A DNA stretch of 64,000 bases from Mediterranea massiliensis (lineage in GTDB: Bacteria > Bacteroidota > Bacteroidia > Bacteroidales > Bacteroidaceae): assembly GCA_015060695.1 (NCBI GenBank), contig SUYA01000003.1, forward strand, positions 62,001-126,000, given 5' to 3'. A program made the translations under genes and the position numbers. Positions 52,178 through 62,400 of this stretch are shown here, one piece after another. Every line of letters starts with the position of its first letter. The stretch's first letter is position 1. The notes under the pieces were generated by a model. That model ran no database searches. It saw only the letters and a list, made by a program, of their open reading frames with translations, and had not been told where the DNA came from.

Positions 52178-53563
52178 CTATTTCATCTTGATGGATTCGC
52201 GAGCCACATTGTTGCGCACTTTTTCGGCACTATGTACACGGACATCGTCGAAGGTGATGTCGGATGCGGTGTCGATATAAAAGCCGTATGTGGGACCATA
52301 TACAAATCCTTCACCCAAACAAGGACGTTTGTCGTAGATGCCTCCGGGGTATTCGGTAGTCTGTTGCAGACGTACATCTACATTGCGGAAGTGGATATTG
52401 TTTACTTTGTCCTTTACATCACCTCCTACAAACACTCCATTCTCGCCCATGCAGCGGATGTTCTCGAAATAGATATCAGAAACTTCGCCGCAACGTCCTT
52501 CGGTAGCTCCTTTGGGGAAACGCCAACCGGCATCCTTGTGGTTACCCACGGCACGCGGATAAGAGGTCACATAGATAGGTTCGGACTTGCCCCACCAAAC
52601 GTCGCTAAAGAAGCGGCTTTCTATCATCATGTTGCTGAATACCACGTCGCGCACCGTACCTTCATCGCGGTTCTGTATGCCGATGCCGCGGTTGCTCTCC
52701 TTGATGATGCAGTTGTCGAAAAGCACCCGCTTAATCTCATCCATATTTTCCGAACCAATCTTGATGGCACAAGAACGGGAAGTCATGGTGCAGTTGTTCA
52801 CTACAATATCGTGACAGGGGCCATACTCTTCGAATTCGCGGCGGTTTTTCAAACAGATACAGTCATCACCCGACTCGATGTGACAATCACTGATGCGCAC
52901 ATTGCGCGAGTGATCTAAATCGATGCCATCGCCATTGCGTATTTTGAGGTTGTTCAAAATGGTTATTCCACTGATAGTAGCATCGTTGCAACCAATCAAA
53001 TGAACCGTCCAATAGGGACTGTTGCATAGAGTGATGTCTCTCAGTATAATGCGCTCTACATTGATTAATGTCAAAACATGTGGACGAGGGTCGAAGTCGT
53101 TTACCAATGGTTTTAGTTCGTAGCTGTCTTCCAACTCCTTTCCCATAAATGCCACTCCGTTACCATCGATAGTACCTGTACCGGTAATGGATACTTGCTT
53201 CAAATCCTTGCCGCTAATCCACATCATGCCTTCACCTCGGTTGGCACGGAAAGCACTTTCTGTATAGACCGATTCGTCGGGATTGGCCAATAGTCGGGCA
53301 TTGGGTTGCAAATGCAATTCCACATATGATGCTAATTTAAACGGACTGCATAAGAAGGTACGACCTGCTGGTATCAACACTTGGCCCCCTCCGGCCTCAT
53401 TGCAGGCATTAATGGCTGCCTGAATAGCGAGTGCATCATCGGTTACCCCATCACCTACGGCGCCGTAGTCCATTACGTTAAATACATTCTCGTTTCCTTT
53501 CTGTGTAGCGCATGCTACCATCATCAATCCCAATAGAGACAGTAATAAACTTTTTACTTTCAT
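52178..53563 (-). CDS. GH28-like beta-helix lipoprotein glycosidase
   Basis: A 461-residue protein with a lipobox (LGLMMVAC, Cys18) and a pectate-lyase-type beta helix. Carboxylates of GH28 are present: NGDGIDLD (D212) and SGDDCICLK (D233, D234). The GHG and RIK motifs of polygalacturonases are not seen; the matching stretch reads RSCAIKIGSE. It probably hydrolyses an alpha-linked uronate or a related sugar, but the host-glycan neighbours argue against plain pectin. Operon position: 22 bp after GH92. Confidence 0.75.
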   Translation of the reverse strand: MKVKSLLLSLLGLMMVACATQKGNENVFNVMDYGAVGDGVTDDALAIQAAINACNEAGGGQVLIPAGRTFLCSPFKLASYVELHLQPNARLLANPDESVYTESAFRANRGEGMMWISGKDLKQVSITGTGTIDGNGVAFMGKELEDSYELKPLVNDFDPRPHVLTLINVERIILRDITLCNSPYWTVHLIGCNDATISGITILNNLKIRNGDGIDLDHSRNVRISDCHIESGDDCICLKNRREFEEYGPCHDIVVNNCTMTSRSCAIKIGSENMDEIKRVLFDNCIIKESNRGIGIQNRDEGTVRDVVFSNMMIESRFFSDVWWGKSEPIYVTSYPRAVGNHKDAGWRFPKGATEGRCGEVSDIYFENIRCMGENGVFVGGDVKDKVNNIHFRNVDVRLQQTTEYPGGIYDKRPCLGEGFVYGPTYGFYIDTASDITFDDVRVHSAEKVRNNVARESIKMK

Positions 53564-53585
53564 ATGTTTTCTTCTAACTGTTTAG

Positions 53586-55889
53586 CTACTTTATTTCATA
53601 ACTCACGATTCCCCACTCTTTGTTCGGACGGCTTCCCATTTGTAACTCCAAAATTCCACCGGCTACTATATCGTTGTGGTGTAGGTAGTTTTTAGTATAT
53701 GGCTCTCCATTCAGCGTGGCTGATTGGATGTAGATATTTGCTTTAGATGCTCCATGAGCAATGATATGAAAGGGCTTTCCTCCTTCGGGCGATATGGTTA
53801 GCTTGGGAAATGAGGGGCTGGCTATCAGATAGTAAGGTGTACCGGGACAAACCGGATAAAAACCCATAGCAGCAAACAGGTACCAAGCAGACATCTGTCC
53901 TGCATCGTCATTGCCAGATAGTCCACCCGGTGCATTCAGGTATTCGGTGTTCATAATGTGGCGGACAGCCTGTTGTGTTTTCCAAGCTTGTCCGGCATAG
54001 TTGAACATGAAGGCAATCTGATGACATGGCTCGTTGCCGTGCCAATAACGTCCTTCGCTGAACATGGAGTCCAATTTTGCCACGTAGGCATCCTGTCCTC
54101 CCATACACTCCATCAAACCTTGTGGATCGTGAGGCACATACCAGGTGTAATGGCATGGGGCTCCTTCGGTAATGAAGCGACTGAAATCGAATCTATTTTC
54201 TTCTTGCAAGAACTCGCCGTTGGCAAATCGACCTTGTGCATATCCGGTTCGTGGGTTTATCACGTGACGGTAGTTTTGGCTGCGTGCGCTCAATAGTTTA
54301 TAGTCTTCATCTTTACCTAATGCCTTGGCTATTTGCGATAGGCAGAAGTCATCGTATGCATACTCTAAGGTGCGTGACACTTGTTCTTCAGTGTGGAAAG
54401 CATCGGGTACTTTATCTTCCAAAGGGATGTAGCCATATTTTAAGTACGAGGTCAAGGCACGCCGTCCCATGCCATTCTTGTAGTCTTGTTCGTCAATCGG
54501 AGTGCTAAATGCATTCTGCCTCATAGCTTTGTAGGCTGTTTCAATGTCGAAATTGCGGATGCCTTTTATATATGCATCGCTGATGGCAGACAGACAATGG
54601 TCGCCAATCATGGCTGCAGTGTAGCTATTCCAACAAGGGAATATGGGCAACCAACCTCCTTGTTGGTATTTCAATACCAGCGATTGCATCATCTGTCCAC
54701 CTTTTTTTGGTATAATCAGATTAATTAATGGATGTTGAGCACGATATGTATCCCACATACTGAATCCATCGTAGTAGGTTTCGCCTTGTGGCAATTTGGC
54801 AATCTTATTTGCAGAAGCAAATGCAGGATATTCTCCGTTGGTATCGTTGAAGGTCTGAGGTAAGAAAGAAGAACGATACAAGGCTCCGTAAAATTTCTCT
54901 AAAGCATTCTCTTCATTGCTTTCAGCTTGCAGCAGGGCCAATCTATCTTCCCAAATATTGGTCAACTCCTTTTGAGTTTGTTCAAAACTCCAATGGGGTA
55001 TTTCATTTTGCAGATTCATCCATGCATTTTCCATGCTGACAAATGACGAGGCTGCTTTGATGATTACTTCTTCATCGTTTTCTACATCAAATTCAATGTA
55101 AGCACCTATTTTATTGATACGTTCGTTATTGATTTTTCCACCCATTTCTGTGTGCCCTTGTAAGAGGCTATCGGCATGGAATACACCATAATTAGTAATG
55201 GGGCGTTTGGTTTCGATGACAAAATGGCCGCTATATCCGGCCGCTTCGCCCCATCCTTGATAGATACGGTGTACGGGATTATACCCATAGATGCGATTGT
55301 TTTGTGGGTCGATGCGTATATACCCTTCACCTTCATCATTGTTGGGTTGAACTACTAAATATCCTTTTCCGGCCTTTTCAAAAGTGAAGCGGAATATAGC
55401 CGAACGGCTTCGTCCGGTCATTTCGGCCAAAATCTTTTCATTAGGAAGTCGTACAGCATAATAGGCTGGAGTAGCCGTTTCATCCTTGTGGCTGAAGGAA
55501 GTGGCCCGTTCAGTAGGTTGCAAGCGTAACTTTTCGGAGAGTGGCATTATGGTAAATGAACCAAAGTCTTGTGTACAGCCTCCAACTATCCAATGGGAAG
55601 CACGGAATCCTTGTAACAACGTGTCGCGATAATAATAGGGGGCTATGCATTTCTTTTCGGTATCTTGGGTTTGCGGTGTCCAGAAGTTCATTCCATGGGG
55701 TTCGAGTACAGCAGGTATGGTTTGTCCGAATTCTTCAGTCTTTTTACCAAATTTCCCGGCAGTTTTTGTTATACTTGGTGCTGTACCTACTCTAGTATCA
55801 ATATACTTCAAACGTTGTATGTCCGGAGTTTCATTACATGACACGGCAAATATTCCTAATAGAATGAATATGTATGTACTGACTTTCAT
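53586..55889 (-). CDS. GH92 alpha-mannosidase, lipoprotein
   Basis: A 767-residue enzyme with a lipoprotein signal (KVSTYIFILLGIFAVSC) and GH92 hallmarks: WHGNEPCHQIAFMFNYAG, YVPHDPQGLMECMGG and LSGNDDAGQMSAWYLF. Family members are Ca-dependent exo-alpha-mannosidases acting on N-glycans or yeast mannan. The start at 55889 overlaps the acetyltransferase stop by 4 bp (ATGA). Linkage specificity cannot be read from sequence. Confidence 0.9.
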   Translation of the reverse strand: MKVSTYIFILLGIFAVSCNETPDIQRLKYIDTRVGTAPSITKTAGKFGKKTEEFGQTIPAVLEPHGMNFWTPQTQDTEKKCIAPYYYRDTLLQGFRASHWIVGGCTQDFGSFTIMPLSEKLRLQPTERATSFSHKDETATPAYYAVRLPNEKILAEMTGRSRSAIFRFTFEKAGKGYLVVQPNNDEGEGYIRIDPQNNRIYGYNPVHRIYQGWGEAAGYSGHFVIETKRPITNYGVFHADSLLQGHTEMGGKINNERINKIGAYIEFDVENDEEVIIKAASSFVSMENAWMNLQNEIPHWSFEQTQKELTNIWEDRLALLQAESNEENALEKFYGALYRSSFLPQTFNDTNGEYPAFASANKIAKLPQGETYYDGFSMWDTYRAQHPLINLIIPKKGGQMMQSLVLKYQQGGWLPIFPCWNSYTAAMIGDHCLSAISDAYIKGIRNFDIETAYKAMRQNAFSTPIDEQDYKNGMGRRALTSYLKYGYIPLEDKVPDAFHTEEQVSRTLEYAYDDFCLSQIAKALGKDEDYKLLSARSQNYRHVINPRTGYAQGRFANGEFLQEENRFDFSRFITEGAPCHYTWYVPHDPQGLMECMGGQDAYVAKLDSMFSEGRYWHGNEPCHQIAFMFNYAGQAWKTQQAVRHIMNTEYLNAPGGLSGNDDAGQMSAWYLFAAMGFYPVCPGTPYYLIASPSFPKLTISPEGGKPFHIIAHGASKANIYIQSATLNGEPYTKNYLHHNDIVAGGILELQMGSRPNKEWGIVSYEIK

Positions 55890-56971
55890 AGCTTGATGTA
55901 AATTTTTCGTTTGTACAAGAGGAATCCCAAAAGTCCCATAAATAGGGTAAATAGGATGGAATAAAAGGCTGATGCCAGATATGGATTTGTTATGAAGGCA
56001 TGAATGGCATTGTAGATGTCGCTTTTCACTCCGAAAGTGCTTAACAAGATGGCAAGCATTTCGCTTGCAATATACAGAAATAGTGGATTTACTCCGAACA
56101 CTTCGAAAATTTGTCCCCATTGCTTGTGGCCTTTTATGTCTATGATGTATAAAAGTATTGTCAGTATGAAGATTGCTATACTGCAAGTGACTAATACAAA
56201 CGAAGGCGACCATATGCGTTTATTCAATGGCATGATCTCTGCAAGGAGTAAACCAGATAGTAGCAAGCAGATGGAAATAAGGAGCAGAGAATTTAATGAT
56301 TTGCTGATTTTCGTTGTAGATCCTTTGCTTTTATTTAAAAGAATCCTTCCTATACAGAATCCAATCAAACAGTGTGCAATGGCTGAAATGCTACTTACTA
56401 TTCCTTCGGGGTCGATAGGACGTTTGGTATAGAGATGTGAATCACTCAATAACCAATGATCAATGCGTGCCAAAAGATTTGTTGAATTGTTGGTATAGCC
56501 ATTGCCTGCAAAGAGCAGGATGGTGTAGATGGCAAGCAGTATTATCACTATCCATTTTATGCTTTTATGAGGAAGGCGAATGGCTATGAATGAGGTGATG
56601 CAATAACATAGTGCAATGCGTGGCAATACCCCTGTCAGCCTTAGGTGGTCGAAAGGCAGATAATCACCTTTGCAGATAAGGGCGAACCAGTGAATAACCC
56701 ATCCGATGAGTAAGATGAATATGGTGCGTTTCAAAATTTTCCCTACAACTTCTTTAGTAAATTGGAAATTGTATTTTTGTAGGGAGATATATGTGGAAAT
56801 GCCCATTATGAAGAGGAAAGATGGGAATACTAAGTCGCAAGGGGTAAGTCCGTTCCATTCAGCATGACGCAGTGCTGCATACGAGAGAGGTCCTCCCGCA
56901 TTATTCACTACAATCATGCCAGCAACGGTAATGCCTCTCATAATGTCGAGTGACAGTAATCTTCCTTTCAT
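55886..56971 (-). CDS. HGSNAT-like membrane acetyltransferase (DUF5009 type)
   Basis: A 361-residue protein with about ten membrane helices. Its N-terminal LSLDIMRGITVAGMIVVNN and RHAEWNGLTPCDLVFPSFLF match human heparan-alpha-glucosaminide N-acetyltransferase around its active-site His (H36 here, by eye). HGSNAT moves acetyl from acetyl-CoA across a membrane to a terminal glucosamine. It follows GH89 by 65 bp and overlaps GH92 by 4 bp, so it belongs to the glycan operon. Acceptor here is not shown. Confidence 0.82.
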   Translation of the reverse strand: MKGRLLSLDIMRGITVAGMIVVNNAGGPLSYAALRHAEWNGLTPCDLVFPSFLFIMGISTYISLQKYNFQFTKEVVGKILKRTIFILLIGWVIHWFALICKGDYLPFDHLRLTGVLPRIALCYCITSFIAIRLPHKSIKWIVIILLAIYTILLFAGNGYTNNSTNLLARIDHWLLSDSHLYTKRPIDPEGIVSSISAIAHCLIGFCIGRILLNKSKGSTTKISKSLNSLLLISICLLLSGLLLAEIMPLNKRIWSPSFVLVTCSIAIFILTILLYIIDIKGHKQWGQIFEVFGVNPLFLYIASEMLAILLSTFGVKSDIYNAIHAFITNPYLASAFYSILFTLFMGLLGFLLYKRKIYIKL

Positions 56972-57036
56972 AATCTGTTGTTTTAGTGATTGATAACTGA
57001 TAATCAGTATAAGTAATGCTTACTCAATACTCATCG

Positions 57037-59196
57037 TTATTCACTAATTATTTTTATGGCTTCTTTAGCTAATGTTATCGGGTCTCCTTCGGGCGTTGAG
57101 GTGTAAGGATTCTTGGCTAAAGTCCAAGGCTCTTCTATGGCGTAGTAGTCCAATGTTATCAAGGGCTTTCCGTCTAAAACATCTTGCAGAGTTTGCCAAT
57201 AGATACTCCAACGCGTATAATAGAAGTCACGCAACAGGCCGTTCCATTCTTTGTGTGCATAGTCACGCAGTCCACCTTCATCGGCACAGAAACGGTTTCC
57301 CCAAGTGGTGATTTGTACACGTGCGTTCCATTCATAGAGGTCTTTTTCTTCGTCGGTGATACCTTTGTTTCGTGCCATCTCAATCCATCTTCCTACGCGG
57401 AATTCACTACGGCTGCCTAATAGGCGGTCTTGCATCAATAACAGTTGTAAGAAGTATTGAGAGTTGCGTTTGAAGCTGTTCGAGTCAAAAGCCTTGAAAT
57501 CGGCAATGGTGTGATGATAGGCAATACGGGCACGGTCGGCAATAGCTTGTCGGGTAATATCTATCAGATCGTATTCAAAATTGTTGTTACCTCGATATTT
57601 TTCTGCTATATCAACCATCAGTTTAGCAGCTTTGATGGTGACGGTGGGGTCGTAATAGTTTTGCATCTTACTCCAACTACTGGCTTGGAAGTTGTTCAAT
57701 GAGGGGCGTCCGCAGAAGATGCTTTCGTGAGGGCCTTGTTGATTGTTTCCTCGTGGACAGTTGTAGATACCATCGATGAGTAAGGCCCAAGCAGCTTCTA
57801 TGGTAGGATCCTTAACGCCATATCGGGCTTGGCAATAGCTTTTTATCCACTCTTCTTTAGTGAATTGTTTCGGGCGCCACGGTAGTTCACACATCAGTTC
57901 GAACATTACCGGATTGTTTTCGGTTCCTTCCATGGTGAGTCCGATGCCTTTTAGGTGTTTGGCCAAAGGGTTGTTTTTAGTTAGGTAGAAATTTTCCAGT
58001 AGTTGATCCATACGTCCGTGTAGTCCCACGTTTCCACCGAAATTTTCGAGCAGACAGAATAGCCATTCGTGTTGTTCATATCCTTTGTCGCGTTTCCAAA
58101 TGGAGGGTATGCCCCACATGGGGCGACATTCGCTGAAAAGGTCGAGGATGAGCAAGTCGCCTTGCGGCAGGTTTTTTATCATTTCGGGGCGTGGATTTTC
58201 GGTCCATCCTTGTATTACCCATACGGCTTTGGGGTTTACTTTTTTCATTTCGGCCATGATAGCTTTTCCGGATGCGTCGAAATCTACTCCGGCGGCATTC
58301 TTGGCTTCGTGGAAAGGATCCATGGAGTAATAGTCGGCTTTTCCGAAGAGTTTTTCTTGTTCTTCGTAGTACAATTCGGCTATTTCGGTATAGCGAGGGT
58401 CAGTAGGTTGTAGAAATGCCGGTCGGGTAAATCCGTTCCATAAATCGCCTTTGGTGATATTTAGGCCAAGTTTTTTGTCGGCATTGTGTGGTATCATACC
58501 ACTATATCCTGGGAATACAGGTTTAATGCCGAGTTCCTTCATGCGGCGGATAATTTTTTTCTGTAACACTTCTTGTGTGGCATACCAAGAATCGGGATTG
58601 GGGCCTCCCCATCCTTCCAAGTTGTTCATGGCCCACCAAGCCAGGAATGCCGGGCCGGCAATAAAGTTGTTTACTTCTTGTTTCGTGTATCCTAAGCGTA
58701 GGAGTACATTCCGCCAAATGCACTCTTGGCCTACGGCGGCCAACGGAAGATTGATGCCGTGCAATGCCATCCAATCTAATTCCTTTTCCCAACGTTCCCA
58801 ATCCCAAAAGGCCATGGTGTACGAGAAAGTGCAATAGTTAAAATCGTAGCGCAGGGTTAAATCTGTTTCACGTCTTTCTTTTTTTACTACAGGAGGAAGT
58901 ATCTCTGGTAAGTCTGCTTTCATGTTATTCCAGGTCAACTGTATGCCGGCATAATATTTCAGATACCAGTTTAAACCGGTGGCTATATTGACATAAGTAT
59001 TGCCTCGTATTACTACTTTTTTTCCGCGCTGATCTAATTCGAAAAAGTCTTTATCTCCTTTTTTTAATTCAATATTGAATTTCTTGGATGCGCCTGCATC
59101 AATACGTTCCAAAAGGTCATGGATAGGATTGGCATACAAGTTTGAAAAAAGAGTTGTTGCGACGAATAATAATGTTATACAAACTTTGTGTTTCAT
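57037..59196 (-). CDS. GH89 alpha-N-acetylglucosaminidase
   Basis: A 719-residue NAGLU-family enzyme with a signal peptide (ending near YANP). N-terminal domain to about 110, then the barrel with MAFWDWERWEKELDWMALHG. Likely catalytic acids are E297 (SMDPFHEAKN) and E423 (GLTMEGTENNPV), by comparison with human NAGLU E316/E446 and clostridial GH89. It cuts terminal alpha-GlcNAc from heparan ends or from GlcNAc-alpha-1,4-Gal on mucins. First gene of the operon after the HTCS. Confidence 0.92.
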   Translation of the reverse strand: MKHKVCITLLFVATTLFSNLYANPIHDLLERIDAGASKKFNIELKKGDKDFFELDQRGKKVVIRGNTYVNIATGLNWYLKYYAGIQLTWNNMKADLPEILPPVVKKERRETDLTLRYDFNYCTFSYTMAFWDWERWEKELDWMALHGINLPLAAVGQECIWRNVLLRLGYTKQEVNNFIAGPAFLAWWAMNNLEGWGGPNPDSWYATQEVLQKKIIRRMKELGIKPVFPGYSGMIPHNADKKLGLNITKGDLWNGFTRPAFLQPTDPRYTEIAELYYEEQEKLFGKADYYSMDPFHEAKNAAGVDFDASGKAIMAEMKKVNPKAVWVIQGWTENPRPEMIKNLPQGDLLILDLFSECRPMWGIPSIWKRDKGYEQHEWLFCLLENFGGNVGLHGRMDQLLENFYLTKNNPLAKHLKGIGLTMEGTENNPVMFELMCELPWRPKQFTKEEWIKSYCQARYGVKDPTIEAAWALLIDGIYNCPRGNNQQGPHESIFCGRPSLNNFQASSWSKMQNYYDPTVTIKAAKLMVDIAEKYRGNNNFEYDLIDITRQAIADRARIAYHHTIADFKAFDSNSFKRNSQYFLQLLLMQDRLLGSRSEFRVGRWIEMARNKGITDEEKDLYEWNARVQITTWGNRFCADEGGLRDYAHKEWNGLLRDFYYTRWSIYWQTLQDVLDGKPLITLDYYAIEEPWTLAKNPYTSTPEGDPITLAKEAIKIISE

Positions 59197-59228
59197 GGTG
59201 TTATTGATACTAATTGGGTTCTTTGTTG

Positions 59229-59236
59229 CAAAGATA
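59229..59236 (-). promoter_or_regulatory. -7 promoter box of the glycan operon
   Basis: The minus strand reads TATCTTTG, 32 bp before the GH89 ATG. Confidence 0.6.
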
Positions 59237-59334
59237 TTTCTTTTCTATTAAAAATATGGGTAAAATGATGCAAAACAGGTGGAAAATAGTAAATATTATT
59301 GCTTAAGCGAAAATAGTGGATGTTGATGCTACTG

Positions 59335-59378
59335 TATTTCCCCTTTTTGAAAAAATATTTTTTCAAAAAGGGGAAATA
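59335..59378. other. 44-bp perfect palindrome between the HTCS and GH89 genes
   Basis: Bases 59335-59356 are the exact reverse complement of 59357-59378 (outer TATTTCCCC, centre AAATATTT). It could be the HTCS terminator, as A/T-rich with no loop, or a dimer operator of the downstream operon about 100 bp ahead of its promoter. Confidence 0.85.
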
Positions 59379-59433
59379 AAAACTCTCTATGAGCTGAGGT
59401 GAATAATTGAGGAAATTTTGTTATGAATACTTT

Positions 59434-62400
59434 TTAAATAGTTCTCTCCCTTTTCTTTTTTAGCAAATCGCTGGGAAGGTACCCGAATTGCTGTTTGAAG
59501 CACTTGGTGAAGTATTTAGGATCTTCAAATCCTACGCTATAAGCCACTTCTGAAACATTTACATTATAGTCGGATTGTTGCAGGTATTTATGAGCCATAT
59601 TCATGCGATATGTTTTCATGAATTGTCCGATAGGTTGGCCTGTCAAATCTTGTAGTTTCTTGTTGACAAGCGTCTTACTATATCCCATATCCTTTACAAA
59701 ACAATCTAAGTTGTATTCAGAGTCGGAATAGTGTTCTGTCATTAATTTTAATGCATTGCTCATGAAGTCTTTATCCTTCGATTCGGTGATGATAGGTAAA
59801 TCGGCAACATTTTCACTATTGGCTAACTGATGGCGATATCGCCGCAACATGTTCAATATGTTACGGATGCGAAGCAATAGCATCTCTTCGTCGAAAGGTT
59901 TACAAAGATATTCGTCCACACCAAATTCAAAACTTTGTTTTTCGTGCTCTTCGCTTCTGATGGCCGTAAGCATGAGGAAGGGGATATGTGAAGTGGTAAT
60001 ATTCTCCTTGATGCGTTTTGAAAGCTCCATGCCATCCATGACAGGCATCATTAAATCGCTTACTATCAAGTCTATTTTTTGCTTATTTACTATTTCTATT
60101 GCCTCTTCTCCATTGCTTGCTTCGGCAACTAAATAATCGTTTTGTAACAGGCGTCGGATGTAAATACGCATATCCGGATTGTCTTCAACAATCAATACCG
60201 TTTCTTGTTTCTTAATCTTGTAAACCTCAATTCCTTCGTCAACACAATTTGCGTGTTCATTTGTTTCAGATGTATCGTGAGACAAATTTGTGTCAAGCTT
60301 TGCGGTCAGCGGTATTCGTATCCTGAAAGAGGCTCCTTGCACATGATTATTGCGAGCAGTGATTACTCCTCCGTGCAATTCAATGATTTTGCGGCATAAG
60401 AACAATCCGATACCTGTACCGCTTTGTCCGTATACAGGATGTTTTACGCTTTGTTTTGATTGGTAGAAGCGAGTAAAAATTCGCTCGTAATCCTCGTTTA
60501 CGATGCCATATCCCGAATCGGAAACATTGATGTATAATTCGTCTTTACCATGTTTATCTTTTATTTGTGCTATATAGATAGTGATGACACCTCCATCGGG
60601 CGTAAATTTTATGGCATTGCTTATCAGATTGACTAAAGCCTTTCGCATATAACCGGCATCGAGGGTAAAACACTCCTCTTTAACATGCGATAGGTTTCGT
60701 ATCCGAATGTTTCGTTCATGTGCAAATGCTCGGAAAGGGAGTAACCATTCTTCAATCAGTTGGCAAAGGTTTACGGATGTTGGTTGTAAAATGACTCGAT
60801 CATTATCCAACTTTCTGAAATCCATCAATTCATTTACCAATGAGAGGAGATAGCGAGAGTTGCGTTCGGCTATCTGAAGTTGTTCTTGCATTTCTTCATC
60901 GGTAGTTTGTTTTAATGCGTGCTCTATAGGCCCATGAATCAGTGTAACAGGGGTACGAAATTCGTGTGTAATGTTTGTAAAGAAGGCAATCTTTTCTTCG
61001 GTGGCTTGCTCTACATGCTTAGCCATATCTTCCAGTTGCAGATTGCGATCGGCCAGTTCCCTGGTGCGTTGTTCCACTTTCTTCTCCAGATATTCTTGCC
61101 GTTCGCGGTAATTCATGGTTTTCCAATACCAATAGAAATACACTCCCGATGCCACAAGGGCTAACATTAATAAATAAAACCACACCGTTTTATAGAAATA
61201 GGGCTTTATGGTTAGTTGATATTCAACTATTTGAGGCGACCAGTGCCCCAATTCGTTAGTGGCTTTTATCTGAAGAGTATATCTGCCTGCGGGTAAGACA
61301 TTGTATCGGATGGTATTTTCTCCTCCCTGCATCTCATTCCATTCTTCATACTCTTTAAGTCGATAAGCAAATCGAATACGATGGCTATTTCCGTAGCTTT
61401 GGGTAGTCAGGTTCATTACCAATCGACTATCTTTTTCATGGAGTTGAATTTCCGATGTCGGCAGAATGTTCTTGCCAGCCGTAGTTATTGAAGTACAACT
61501 TATGGTAGGATGGTTACAACTTTCTGGTTTGTTATTTGTGTGTAGTATAGCTAAACCGTTAGCCGTGGCTAAATATAGTTTCTTATGATGTCGTGAATGG
61601 AAAATGCCGTTGTTGTAAAAATAGGTATTAGGTAATCCGTCTGCTTGAGTGTAATTGCTGAAAGTCAAATTCTCTGTGTTCAATAAAGTTAGTCCTTCAA
61701 CGGTTGTTATCCACAGGTTTCCTACTTCGTCTTCGGCAATGCCGCTGATGGTATTGCTTGCCAATCCGTCTTGTGTGGTAAAATTACGGAAAGTAAATGT
61801 CTCATCTTTCTCTTCTGTCAATAGGTAAAGGCCGCTTCCATTGCCTCCCAACCACATGTTGCGACCACCATCTTGAAGGATGCAATTTATTTTTTCTATT
61901 TCTCTGGAATGAGGTTGGCTCAATTTGTTGCGTAGGTAGGTGTATTTAAAGTCTTTGTGTGATTTGGCAAACGAACGTAAATCCAAAATGTAAACTCCTT
62001 GTGTAGTGCCTACCCACAATCGTTGTTTATAGTCAGTACATAAAGCTTCTATAGCTTCGAATTCGTTATTGCTTTGAGGAAAGAGAATGCGCTCAAAACT
62101 TTTGGTTGACTTGTCATAGAAATGCAGTCCTCGGGTAGAGCCAAACCAGATTCCTCTATTCAATAAGTCTTCGCAGGCACTATTTATGAAGTCGCCTTCG
62201 ATAGAAGGGTATTCTTCGCGAGTATATCGGTGGAAACGGTTGTTTTTGGGGATGTTCAAATCTAAAAAGTTGATGCCTACTCCCCAAGTATAAGCCCATA
62301 AGTGATTGTCGTTGTCTATCAACAAACCTGTCAATGTGTTATTGCTGATAGTGTTAAGGTCATTGGGTGAGAATAGGTGTTGAGTTATGGGTTGATGAGG

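Noticed and set aside
52232-52918. 228-residue open frame on the plus strand
   Set aside because: Antisense to the GH28-like gene; no start signal or domain.
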